Positions 42,801 to 55,100 of a stretch of 64,000 nt of DNA are shown in pieces (the first letter of the stretch is position 1; each line of letters starts with the position of its first letter). Position numbers and translations under genes: made by a program. Origin of the DNA: Ascaris suum (lineage: Eukaryota; Nematoda; Chromadorea; Rhabditida; Ascarididae); NCBI GenBank assembly GCA_013433145.1, contig CM024182.1:7021474-7085473 (forward strand), read 5' to 3'. The notes under the pieces are model-generated. The model saw only the letters and a list, made by a program, of their open reading frames with translations, had not been told where the DNA came from and did no database searches.

Positions 42801-45619
42801 ACCTATTTCCCATATTATACGACTCCCCCTGTGCACAAATAAATACGACTATCATAAATCCTAAACATATCACACAGCGATTCGACATTTAAAAGCATTT
42901 CGGTGCGATAAAAGGAAACATTTCCGCTCTTTCACAATTATGCACCTAATGGGCGATAAAACGCGAAAATTGAGTACTAAAATATTTGATAAAGACTGAA
43001 AGCAACATACAATTTAACGAGTAAAATATATCACAACGAATAATAGAAGTAATAGAAGTACCGCCTCCCCCCCCCCCCCAAAAAAAAACAAACGAAAGAA
43101 AGACAAAAAAAGTAAACCAGAAAAACTTCACCTATTCAATTATGCAAACAATTTCAATCAACTCACCTAATATGTGCAGATCTGCAGATATTGTCCACCT
43201 TATTAATAACGCTGTATTTCTGATCTATAAGAACGACTAAATCAAATTGCTTGAAAAATTCGTCATTTTTAGCGGCGATTTCCGACGTATCAATATGCAG
43301 CGCTACGTGAGGATTGAGGACGTGACAACGTGCACAAGATGCTTCAGCTCGCTGAAATTAGCACTTTTTACGTAACAACAAGCTTAAGCCAATAAAAACT
43401 GAGAGGTTCGACGAATACGTATTCCAATTGCAGTCTTCACCCAATAAAAAAAAGAAACCTATAAGAGGTTTTCCGGAAAGCATTCAAAGCATTTAAACAA
43501 AAGTAAATAATTCCTAACATTGATTTTCATTAAAACACCTCATGTAAAAAATAAAAAAATTTTCAGAGCTCTGTGAAATAATAATAAACTCCAAAATGAC
43601 CTACGTTCTGCCCGATACTTCCAGGTGCGATGAGGAACTGATTTGATTCGTCGTTTTCGGTTACCTTAACGAAAATATTATATCTGGTGAAGAGACGTTA
43701 TATCCTATCTTTCTAGCTACATTCGACTTTCCCTTATTAGTTTAGTTTCAATTTTTCTAACTTAATCTCAAGGAACTGACGACTCACAAAACGTACCTCA
43801 ATACCACGCCCAAAATATGAGCTATCATATTTCTTTTGCAACACTCTATCAAAGATATCACCAAGTTTACCTTTACAATATGGAACAACCAAAGATTGGG
43901 GAAATGCACACGCAGTAGCAAGAAATGCTGTAAGAGGGGAGGGGGGGGGGGGAGGGGGACAAGAAGAGGAGAGGAGGGAACGAATTGTGCTTGATTCTTC
44001 TACGATGAAATTGCAAATAATGTGGAATCAATGCAGATCTTGTGCACTTATTTCCTCATTTTCTCCCTTCTCTCTTTCGCTCTCTCCTCCCCCCTTCCCA
44101 TTAGCCGAGTACATCAAAAACAATGGCCTTCGTACAAGCAATATTTCCACATTACAAAAGCATTCTAACGAAAGTGGAAGAAAAAAAAGACGAATCCCTG
44201 ATCGAAGAATATGAAAAAATTGGTAGACTGAGCTTAGAAATTCAGAAACAATTTTCGACTTGCCTTTCTATGATCAAGAAGTGTTATCGACTTAAGACCC
44301 GCAAGCATTAAATTCTTTGCCACTTCAGCTCCACAACCCGATAGACCAGCGACGAGAACACTCGAATTGCGTAATCTAAATTTATATTCACCGATCATCA
44401 TGAAAGTTAAATTAGTTTAAACACAATCGCACTTTTCAATGTTTGCTCATTTCGAGAAATCGAAATGAAAAGATGAAAAGATAATAAAATGAAGTATCTC
44501 GCAGTAGTGATCGCTCAAAAAAAACAATCAATATAACCTTTAGCCTGTTTATTGTAGAAACAAAAGTTGGAAAACACATAGACCAACTCCCCTCCTTCTA
44601 GTCTTCCCAGCAAGGAGGAGAGAGCCATAATAACCCTAATTTGCGCCCAAAAACTGGCATTCTTAGTTGAAGGCCTACAAACAGAAAAGGGATATGGGAT
44701 GGGACGGGATGACAGGGTGGTTGAAGGAGGATCCGCATAAGTACGCTTGGCACTCATCTACAAGAAGCTACCAGGTGCAAATCAAAGTTATCGCAGCTGA
44801 GCAAAAAATGTGTGGAAAACTTATTTTCTATGAGTCGACGCGATCGTTTTATTGCCCCTCGAATGTATCGCCCAAGATTAGAGCCTATAATTGTAACTAA
44901 ATAATGCTCCAACCTGTATGATTAACTTCTCATTTTATGATCCCCTCCCATCTTCTTTTTCTCCACAAAGTTGTGTAAATGTGGGAATTGTGGGGTGCAG
45001 TTACCCTTTTCCAACCTGCCACTGGTGAAGCCAACTAACAACTCATATAGAATCGTTCGCGAGAAACCAAGATTCAACTATATAATTGCTGCAAAAGAGT
45101 GCAGAGCGGTGAGTGAGCAGAGGGGGTGGAGGTGGGGGGGGGGGGGGGGGGAGAAGGAGAAGGATATGTTTATATGAAGGCTGAAGTAAGGGTGTAAGAA
45201 CCATAGTGACAAACTAAGCTTACGAAGATGAACGAGGAAAATTTAAGCTTCATTTTCATGTTGTGCTATAGTTGGGACTGGAAAAGATAGTGGACGGTAT
45301 GGTCGTGCACGTCGAGTAGGTAAACGAGGTTTCTTTGTTGCCACAGACGCAGACGAAGTGTATCGCAGATATCGCATGACTTTTCTTCGAGACCTCAGCC
45401 ACATAATTGCCTAGCCGTATTTGTAGGGGCAGAGTTAGATCACTCAAGCTTCAGTACCTCTCTTTTTTTGGTAAAAGCAAGGTATTTAAACCTGTTTTGT
45501 GCTTCGAGGCCCCATAATCGAATTTGCCGATCATATACGGCCTTTTCCTCATCGCTGATAGCCACCTTCACCGATTCTGGATGTCGTCCACTCGTACCAC
45601 CTTCTTCTTCAACGCTCAT
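38650..45619 (-). CDS. SAE1: SUMO-activating enzyme subunit 1 (AOS1)
   Basis: This is the non-catalytic half of the SUMO E1 heterodimer. With UBA2 it adenylates SUMO using ATP in the nucleus. The exons I read are 45619-45492, 44375-44264, 43664-43605, 43351-43167, 42504 to about 42430, about 41970-41788, 40736-40628, 39847-39718, 38854-38785 and 38724-38650. The start is the ATG at 45619 (MSVEEEGG). Family landmarks are [20 protein letters not shown], the nucleotide-binding turn [88 protein letters not shown] and [16 protein letters not shown]. Phases agree at nearly all junctions; only the end of the fifth exon is uncertain. There is no E1 catalytic cysteine domain, as expected, because that lies in UBA2. 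The intron after LLDHRK begins GC (AAAG|gcaagt), a non-canonical GC-AG intron. Confidence 0.93.
43167..44375 (-). CDS. SAE1: SAE1 adenylation-domain exons around the GC-AG intron
   Basis: Exon 44375-44264 gives [20 protein letters not shown] and then [17 protein letters not shown]. Exon 43664-43605 gives [20 protein letters not shown]. Exon 43351-43167 gives [20 protein letters not shown] through [13 protein letters not shown]. The join [13 protein letters not shown] matches human LDHEQ-VTPEDPG exactly, which fixes the splice sites at AGAAAG|gcaagt and ttaag|GTAACC. Confidence 0.92.
45492..45619 (-). CDS. SAE1: SAE1 first exon
   Basis: [20 protein letters not shown] leads into [20 protein letters not shown] and [12 protein letters not shown] is the signature of the E1 N-terminal half, carrying the arginine that reaches across to the partner's ATP site. 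I chose the ATG at 45619 because it begins a typical short acidic leader. The open frame extends 10 codons further upstream but has no other ATG. The donor is AAACAG|gtttaa. Confidence 0.9.
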
Positions 45620-48600
45620 TTCACAGTGGCAAAACGAACTTGGAGACAATGGCGCTGTTGTAGTAACTGCTGCAAATTGAACGTATCGTGACGTATATCA
45701 TTAAGCCAGCAATCAAGTAAGCGGAGGCACTGCATAAAACATACCGTACAACTTCCAATAAAGCCTCTTTTCAATAACAGCCCCCTCCTTTAATATGAAA
45801 TCTCCCACTCGTGCTGGAACCTTAAGCGCCGGACTTCTTGTCGACGCTAAACGTCAACTCAACTAGAGGATGGAACTTGGGATATGAGTGCTGATATGCC
45901 ATCGGCTGTATAGCAGAGCAGTACAAGTTCGCTTTTCATCCTTCCACATCCATGAAAACGCCCATCGTCCAAACCCTCACGCAAATTTTAAGAACCATGG
46001 AATAGAACTTCAGATCCTCAACCACTACATCCTTGAGGCGCTCAACGCTCACCCAAAACAATCGCCACCGATGTTTGTGGCGATTTGAAAACCTCCAAAG
46101 ATCGACATTCAAATGTGCGGGAAACCTAATTAACCTCTCACCTCTCGGCATTCTGTTTAAACTAATATGGTTTTTTTTATTTACTAGAAAACCTTTGAGA
46201 GTCGCAACAGACAACACAGGTACAAACATCCGAACTACAACGGTTGGTGGTATTTTTAATTTCTTGCATAATAAAAAGAAAAATGGCGTCAAATTCTAAA
46301 AGGAAATCCTATGTGATGCATAAAACATTCACTAAAATAATAGCACTAGAGAAATGTCCTTTGCAACGACATGAATGCAGCAATAATGAAACCATCAAGA
46401 AATTCTATACCTCAAAGGCACGAGTTTGCGACAAAAGTCACATCAGACATCAGACACAAAGCTACTACCGATCTGACAATAAACAGTAATTGAAATTAAC
46501 CTACAATAAACAGCACCATCGAAATTGAAATTCGAATTTTGGCAATCGTCCAACAACTGTACTCACCATCGATTAGAAAAATGGCGCGAGAAGCAGACTT
46601 GAAGCAATCTCTTTAAACCGTACTGCGCAAGCCCGTCCCCCTTCAGACTGAGGGAGGGGAAGGGGAGAGGAGGAGGGGGCGCTAGCTTCCTTACTAGTCC
46701 TTGCATCATACCAGCTAAAATCCTGAAGAACAAATGCGGCCGGAAGTACCCAATAATATTATTAACTAAACGTTATCGTTGAGACCAAGGGGCTCGAACA
46801 ATCAATGCGACTCGGCCAATATACCACTCTTTTTTCATATGTTGTCATTCGTTATTAGCTTTTCAAGTTCCAACCCATAGAGGCATCGATTAAATTCCGT
46901 CCAGCTCCCTCTCCTTAATGGTTTAGACCAGGTTGCCGGACCGGGATAAGGTTTAACACACAGTCCTATGACCGATGATCCTAAGGACCGTCCTTTCAAG
47001 TCACAACCAGACCCGAATTTTACCCCGACCTCCTTCCACAAGTGCGAACACACCAACGTGACATTTTTTGAAGGAGACGACTATCCTCGCCAAACAAAGA
47101 ACATACTTGCATGTTATTCATTGAAATGGCAGCGTACTACAACGAAACCATTTGCTCAACAAGGGGGAAAGCCCCTCAGGCACAGCGATGTATGCGCTTC
47201 TTACGACTACATTTAAAAGAACAGAGCACCACCGACTTATTCTACGGTCAATAATATGGCCCCTCATATCGCCTAGCATCGTAATTTTTCCGATTATAGT
47301 AATTTTTTGCGTATAACCGTATAAATAGACGTACATATACAAAAAATACAATTTCGTCGGTAACAACGTAGTTTGGAGGACGATCGCATTCGTTCCTGTT
47401 GAAATGGGCGAAAATTGCGAAGAAATAGCAATTAAGATATTGACTGCTCAACGTGGCACAAGGAGATAGCGTAAGACTTCTGGAACGGTTTCACAGGTAT
47501 TGACGAAAGTTTTGTGCGTTCTACAGAAGTATCAAATGTGAGATGAGGGAAAAGTTCTCCGATTTACCTACCAAACCTCTTGTTACCTTGATAAGCTCTT
47601 CAATCAGTCTAGTCCCGCTATTCCTTGTCTTAACAGTTTTTGGTTATACAATAGTATCAGTTAAATTTTGAAAGACAAAAAGCCCCACCACAGAGAGACA
47701 CAAATAGACCCTCTGACATTTGACTGCAGTTGCTTTCGTAAATTCCAACACCATCATATAATTACTCTTTATTCTTCCAACAAATACAACAACAATGAAA
47801 GTAATTAACCCAAAAATTCGCAACCAGTAACAATTTTTGTAGAGATATGCAAACTTAAACAAACTTTCTTCCATATGCGGTGGAGAATATGGATCAATGC
47901 GTACCTATGTAACAGGCACATTTCCTGCAAAACCTTTTAAATATTCCGTTTTAAATCTCAAGTTCTTGGTACGAACTCGACTGACTTTTGGTGTGGAGTC
48001 GATCGACTGTCTTTTGGTATAGAGTCGACTGACTTTTGGTACGGAATCGACTACCCTCGGTATAGGTTCGCCACGGATATTTTATTGATTTAACACATTG
48101 CAAAATATGAGTCTTATTTTTTGACGTGAACGAGAACAGAAGTGACTATCTGTAAGTTAACCTCAAGTTGCTGCGAATGGGGAAGGAATTATGTAAATCA
48201 CAGTAAACTTTTCAGCTCTATTGCTGCAAAAATAAATTTTTTTTTCGATTGACAGTGTAATCTTCATAAACCAACAATAAAATTTCTTCGAATTATTCAA
48301 AACTGAAGTCTCATCCTTCCACGATTATGAAGGACCTAAGTACCCGACAAGAATGAATCTCAATACTATCAAATATCCGCCGCATACAGATGCTAAGAAA
48401 TAATTAACATTAATAAGCGAAATTAATAAGAAGATTGAAAACCGCAGGAAGCACCGGTATTATTACAAGACCTGCTACAGACCAACCACAATATTATTAG
48501 AAAATTCTACGCCTGATCTATGTAAAACTCCAACTCGCTCTGTAATAGAAGAAAAAACAAATCCGCAAGCCAACAATTTAATTATATGCTTCTCCTTCAT

Positions 48601-48774
48601 AATCGGACAGAACCTCCTCGAACCACCAATCTCCCTCCCCCCTCCTGCCCTCACCTCCCTCAGTCCCACCTTCACCACCTCACAATTCCACGAAGGTAAC
48701 ATGAAATGACGCCATATCCCTCACAATCGAATTTTTCCTCATCGTTCTTCCCAACACAACAACATAAACTGCAT
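45620..48774. other. Intergenic region between SAE1 and midasin
   Basis: About 3.2 kb. Overlapping open frames on opposite strands at 45936-46299 and 46835-47216 are not supported by splice signals or recognisable domains. It contains a degenerate tandem repeat at 47955-48068. Confidence 0.55.
47955..48068. repeat. Degenerate tandem repeat
   Basis: TCGACTGACTTTTGGT-type units recur at 47977, 48003, 48025 and 48047 with 22-26-base spacing, in the intergenic DNA 3' of midasin. Confidence 0.8.
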
Positions 48775-51700
48775 TTACGTATTCTGTACTGTTAGCTCGA
48801 ACCACTGTCGAATAGCATCAGCAAGTGTGACAGGTAATGAGGAAATATGTCTAACAAGCATATAGAAAGGGAATGGGAATTTACTCATATAAGGTACCAA
48901 TTCCACCTGTCCATCGGTGGTAAATTCGGCTACCTTCGTCTCGACAATCGATTTCTCGGCATTATCAACAACCACAAACAATACGGTCACTTGATCATTG
49001 TGTAATGCGCCCAACGCCTGTAATTTCTATCTGCACATAAAATTGCTGTGAATATTTTCGCGAAAAGGTCGACAAACCTTGCAATCGCAAATAGCAGGCG
49101 CATTAATTGCTCTATAAACTCTTACAAGTCACGATCTCTGATAGTATCGAATCGACGATCCTATCAATTAAACCTGATACTTATACAAACCTTAAACTTT
49201 TCACTAGACAATTAAATAACAAAAACAACTCCCATATAATTACCTGGATCACAAATCATATCTACCCCTACGCAATCACCTTCTAAACTCTTGCTCCGTT
49301 CTTCGAACACTCCTAACACAGATAAAGGCCTAGACCATCGATGCTTCGGTATCCTTGAAACATCAGATTCATTAACTGAACTGAACGTTTCCTATTAGCC
49401 CCGCCGCCTTATTCCACAAGTCAGTTTCCTCCAAAATGTTCGAGAGGTGGTTACTAGGTGTTCCGGAGGTTGGTTCCCATGTGTTCTGAAAGTTTTTTTT
49501 CTTGAAAGTTCTGGAATTTTTTCTGGAAGTTCAGGTGTTCCGGAATTTGGCTGCTAGGTGTTCCGGAAGTTGGCTGCCGAGGCAAACACTTTGCTGATGG
49601 TGAATATTAGATAATGTGCATTGGCAAGCACAAGCCAATGTATGGTAAATCGCTAACCTTAACAATGCGATCGGCGCCATCAGTTAGTACTCCTCTACCA
49701 TCCGACACAATTATCATCATCTGATTGCTACGTTCTCGACTTCTTGCCTCCTCTAACACCTGAATTACAAAACATTATCAAATAAAGAAAAAGTATAAAT
49801 AAACTATCACGGTAGTTGAGATTTCCAAATGAGAAGTAGAGAAGGAAGGAGGTATATTTGCCCTTATGGTTAGAAAAGTGGATGCGAGCAAATTTCATAA
49901 TGGAAAGAAAAAACAATTTATCTGCAGCAAAAATAATGAACGATAGGGGAAGGAGGGTGAGGGAGGAGGGATGCTGAAACCAATACCTAAGAGGGAACTT
50001 GGAAAACTCTCTCCCGGTCAAATCCGGGGATAGACGCGTTATAATCCAATAAATTAACTTTCCCTCTTTTGCTTCGCCAACGAAAATATCACCTTCCTCA
50101 AGTCTTGAAAGCATATATGAACTCGAAGTTTGACTTTTCAAAACGAAAAAAAAACCATATCGCATTATGCAAAGTAATATTTTTATGAAGCTGGATCTAG
50201 TCCGTTTCCCATTTGTTGGTTTGCGTCGCTCCGAGATACAGCCCCTGTGATCTAGGCCGATTCCGATCCGTATTTCACTACTACACAATTCAGCTCGTTA
50301 ATCAAGACTATCGCATGAAAATATTCGATATTTCAATAACGATAAACAATCAATAGGATAATATTTGAGGATCGCATCCACCGATATATATTCATGATTG
50401 CCCACCAATCATAAAAAATTACGCATAATAAAATGACCTCATAATAATCTTTAAATTAGCATAAATAAAACTAAGCAAAACAATACAATAAAAATCCTTC
50501 AGGAAGCCAAATCAGTGAATAGTAAATGTTTCAAACTATGAGACATAGTGAATAGACTTGAGACTTGATTCGTTCCACGATCCTTGGTGCTCCCTTCTGA
50601 TCATCTCCTCCCCCTCCACCGCCTTTACTTGTGGACACTCAATAATAAGTATGCAGCTTGCGGAAATGAAAATAGAAACATCTCAAACCTTTCTGCTGAC
50701 ATTCAATAAATTAAAGAGATCTGTCTTGTCTTGCTTGAAGGTCAGTTCGGTGAGAAGACGTCCTCCAAGAGAGCCATCTGCATAGGTAGAGAAATCACTC
50801 AGCATCTTCACCTTGCTACCAAATTTGCAGATCGCCAATTGGCCCACTTCCAGCTGATGTAAAGCTGTCCCGATGACGCATACGCTTTGGCATGCCATCT
50901 GCAAATGTGTTGTGCACTTTACTACTTAAGGCAAATTAGTGTTAAGAGTTAAGAATTGATAACTTTAACTGATAAAAGATAAAGGTCTCAGAGATCTTCC
51001 TATCTAATGGTCATGTAGAAGGTTCTCTTATTCCGTAAGCCTTACAGGAACAAGTTTTTAGGTAAATGGTAAGCCATCATCAGTTATAACCTCGCTGAAT
51101 CCTCAAAAAGAAAGAATTTGTGGACATAAAAAAAGAAAAAACGCAAACTAAGAAGTAAATTAACGAAACAACCTTCAAAATTCCTCGACTTCGGACAGAA
51201 ATAAGTCCCACTCCCATTGGAACTTAGAGTCTCATTACAAGGCAAGAAGCATTAAAACACAACACAACAAACGTACAACACCTTTCACCTTTCCATTTAA
51301 TTAACACCGTGGACTTATCTACAATCCCCTGAACTAAGCGCATTGAATAGAATCACTTAAACATGATAGCTGTGAAATCGTGAGCCTTTACTTACTGCTA
51401 TGGATGCTACTCGCTCAGATATTTAAAGCTGTAGGTGTATTAGGTGTTTCACATACCTGCCCAGGGCTTTAGAACCATCAGGTGATTCCAACCTAGGTGT
51501 ATTTAATCAAATAATTGCACAGCTCAAAATAAACTTCACAGCATAAATACCATTTGAAATCAATATTTCAAACAATCCACCGATAATACAATCCAACTGA
51601 CCAAATTCATATTATTGTCATGCATCGATGCAGAATCATCAACAGCGATTAGAATCTGATAATTGCGTTGTGCCTTCTTGGTACGACGCAACCAAATACG

Positions 51701-52129
51701 ATCCTTTCGGTAATCGCTTGCTATATAAGCAATAAGCCTTCGCATATTCAGCCGTTTCCCGGATCGGTAGTCACCTCTAAAATAGAATACCTCTCCGGTG
51801 ACACATACCTGTACCTTAGCAGTTAGACCATCCAGTAAAAAATACTAAAGCACAATTGAGATAAAGGCAAAAAAATTCATTGAAAATATACAACTTCAAG
51901 ACTCCGTGATCCATATCGAAATGAAAATTTCTAAAACGTACTCAAGTTTTGAGGCGATAGTCGGCTCGATGATCATACGTAGGTTTTCGGCGAGTTCAGC
52001 CGATAGCACTGACATTGATTCCGATATTCGACTCCAACGCTCTTCATCCAACGTATTCGACTCCGCCACAACATCACTGTCTAATAGCTGCGTACTTTCA
52101 CCATCCGATAACGTCGTTGAAACACCAGC
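48775..52129 (-). CDS. MDN1: Midasin VWA/MIDAS domain exons
   Basis: Exon 52129-51942 ends RMIIEPTIASKLE. Exon 51776-51602 encodes GDYRSGKRLNMRRLIAYIAS, DYRKDRIWLRRTKKAQRNYQ and ILIAVDDSASMHDNNMNL; the DDSAS segment is the metal-ion-dependent adhesion site. Exon 50898-50689 gives ALHQLEVGQLAICKFGSKVK. Exon 49759-49658 gives NQMMIIVSDGRGVLTDGADR, the second MIDAS loop. Exon 49017-48775 ends SKFPFPFYMLVRHISSLPVT, LADAIRQWFELTVQNT and TAA at 48775-48777. The domain is intact, with the expected metal ligands. Confidence 0.96.
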
Positions 52130-55100
52130 CTAAATTTATCTACTGCAAATAAGCACTAGGCGCTTCAGCGCAAAATTTGCATATTGAATGCCAAAAAGAG
52201 GTGGGAAAGAGGCGAGAGATTCAAAACAATTAAGGTGCAGTACGAGAATGTAAAATATTTAGTAACGAAAACCCCCCCCCCAAACATCTAAAAAATAATC
52301 AAGCAGAAAATTTTATAATAAACCAAAATCAGTACATGGTGTTTTCCTAAGTAATATTACAAATATTTAAATATTTCTCTGGTAAAATTACATTAAAGAA
52401 TTCAGCAAGGTGAAAAACAATAAGAAAAATTAAAGGTAAGCAAGCAGCTATGAATATTTCCGACACCTTGTTCTGATTAGCACGTTTATGAGTTTGTTCG
52501 AATTAATAACCAATGCAGCATGAAGCAAATAAAATGTAAAATGTAGACCAATCGGTTTCTCCCTCCTATAAGACAAACTGAAGTGTTAGCAACAACCTCT
52601 GAAATAATCTCATGCTGACAATATCTTTCAATACTGAACAGCGAATATTCAATATCAAAGATACAAATCTATACATCAGAAGGCAATGTCCTCGTTTCAG
52701 GACGTCTACTAATTAAGTGACATCCGAACACATACCAACTCGTAGAGATTCGTCGATGTATAAATAATTGGCGCTTGATTCGTCGTATCTTTCTTCTCAG
52801 CGCCCTCCTCCTCCTTCTCCTCTTCTCTCATTTCCTCTCTCTCATCCTCCGTTTCAATGATATCATCACCAATCTGAACGAATCATTCATTCTTGCCTCT
52901 TCACTTATTAAAGCTAATTACTTCATCTAGCAATAGTAGATCGATGAATCGCTTTCAACAATGAAATTCCCTTGCTCAAATGGCAGTAAGTGATCAGATT
53001 CCCAAAAAAAAGACATACCTTTTCCAGAAAAGAAACCATCGAATCTTTTCATACCAGCGAAAGCATTTCAGTGAATAGGCTCTTACCTTATTAGATTCTT
53101 GCAAGCGTTATAAGTTGGAAACATCTAAACATTCTTTTCTATTGGCCGACAAATAGACAACAGTTTTTAAAACTACCTTAGTCTTTGGCTAATAGTATAT
53201 GCGGTTAATATGCCTTGCATTAGGGTCCTCTTGCGCATCCTTATCTATTGTTCACTTCCTCGATTCATTTCAGAAATTATCTAAGCAAATAGGCTAAATT
53301 CTTAACAATTATAAAATAATAAAAATAATATTTTTTGAAATAGTGGAAACGACCTGTTCTATTCGATTTGCTTTGTTTCTCTCTTTCAATTGTTCCACTT
53401 GTGCTCTTGAATCCTTTGCCTCCTCCATCGAAGCTTTCTCTACGATCAGCTTCTCACTCAGACCGTTATCATCCTCATTCATATGTGCGTAACTGACTTC
53501 ACTTTGATCTTCAGCTGTTTCTTCACCTCTTTCCTGTACATCTTCTGCCTCCATGCTCTCCGATTTGTCGGCCAATATCTTCTCGCACACTTCTTCCGAC
53601 TTGTTCTCTTCTTCTTCCTTTGTTTCTTTCCTCTCTTCTTTGTTCTCTTCCATCTTCTCGGAAGAATCTTTCGACTCCGATCTACCACCTTGTTTCAGCT
53701 CACTAAACGAAGAGGAAAACAAATGCGGCAGTATGAGATATTTTTTCAACTATAATATAGCAGCTCATCAGACAGGAAGTTTTTAAAATGATCTTCATAC
53801 TCCATATTCTTTTCAGTTCACTTAAATTTACGAGACTTTTTCCTTGCCATTAACAAAGAGTCGGAACGCCTCGATTTTAGCATTAAGGACATTAAAGAAC
53901 TTTCCACAAAATATGCTAATATTAATTTATGACTTTTAGTTTATTCAACGATTTACAATGAACGGAAATATTCATAAGAATGCTTGCATAAGGTATAAAG
54001 TGCCTTAATGATCACTTCAACATCAATATGATTAACGCATATAAAACTGCATTAATATAAACTGCAGTGATCCTCTTCATTTTCAAATGCAATCAAATTT
54101 TATAGCTGTATCAATCATTGCCGCTCTTCATAAAATCCCGATAATCCATTGTTTTTTATCTCTCACTTCCAAGCAAAAGATGGCGATATTTTTCACCTCT
54201 TTCATCCTCCCTGTATCACACGGATCTTTCTTATATGCGAGAAGAGCAAAAAAATAAATAAATAAACAAAAAAACTCTATTAGATCAAACAGTGAAATAT
54301 TTCCGGCTATGATTATATATTAATAAATGAATTTCTCTAAAATATCCAATAATAATTCTAATCGTCATTCTTTTAAATATTCGTTAATAATAATAATAAA
54401 TTTAATTGGCCATCTCATTTAAATACATCAAGATGATATTCTTCCTTCGAAAAAAATTGAAAAAAACTATCGTTAAAATATTTTCTTAAGCCCATCGAAG
54501 TACATTTCTTCTAGCGGTCATCTTTTGAAATGTCCAAAAATTTTGCTCTATTCTCTGATATATGATCATCGCTTAGTTAATATTTGAAAGCGTCGTTTTT
54601 CGAAATGAAATTCGATCTTATACGACTATACCGTATACATAAGACCGATAGCCCCACCTAACCGTTCCTAAAAATTTTTCGTTCTAAAAGAAAAAGCAAT
54701 ATCACTACATACATGGACTCACTGCCGCTCTTGTGAGTGTCTTCTTGCTCCACAGAAGCGGCTTCTCTCTTGTCTTCTCCGTCATCATCAACCCCCTCAT
54801 TATGTTCCGTACCGCCTCCTTGCGTCGCAATCGTCTCTTCCGCACCGTTTTCGTCGTCGCCCGAATCCTTTTCCTTCACTTCTTCTAATGCTTCTAATTT
54901 TTCTTCCTCAAAATACTTAACTGTTATCTAAAGAAAAATTGCTAGTTGAAAAGAATAAGAATCAAGTATAAAATGAATGAAGGAATGTTTACGTTAGCAC
55001 ATATCCACCCTAACTGTCTTCCTAGAGGTGAGTAGAGACATCGGTAACACCATGAACAAGCTACAAAATTTACCTCCTCCTCCACACCGTCCTGCTGATC

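Noticed and set aside
45936..46299. Open frames of 118 and 88 codons on opposite strands
   Set aside because: No splice signals, conserved motif or domain. Each overlaps the other and composition looks intergenic.
46835..47216. Open frames of 73 and 82 codons that looked protein-like (LWKEVGVKFGSG; DPKDRPFKSQPDPNF)
   Set aside because: They are antisense to each other, have no supporting splice sites and show no recognisable family. A retroelement fragment was considered but no motif supports it.
49760..50288. Most of a 186-codon minus-strand open frame
   Set aside because: Only the part below 49760 is the midasin exon (VLEEARSRERSN). The rest is intron read-through without similarity.
53483..53786. 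Plus-strand open frames rich in Phe, Leu and Ser
   Set aside because: They are the reverse complement of the Glu/Lys codons of the midasin acidic exon.
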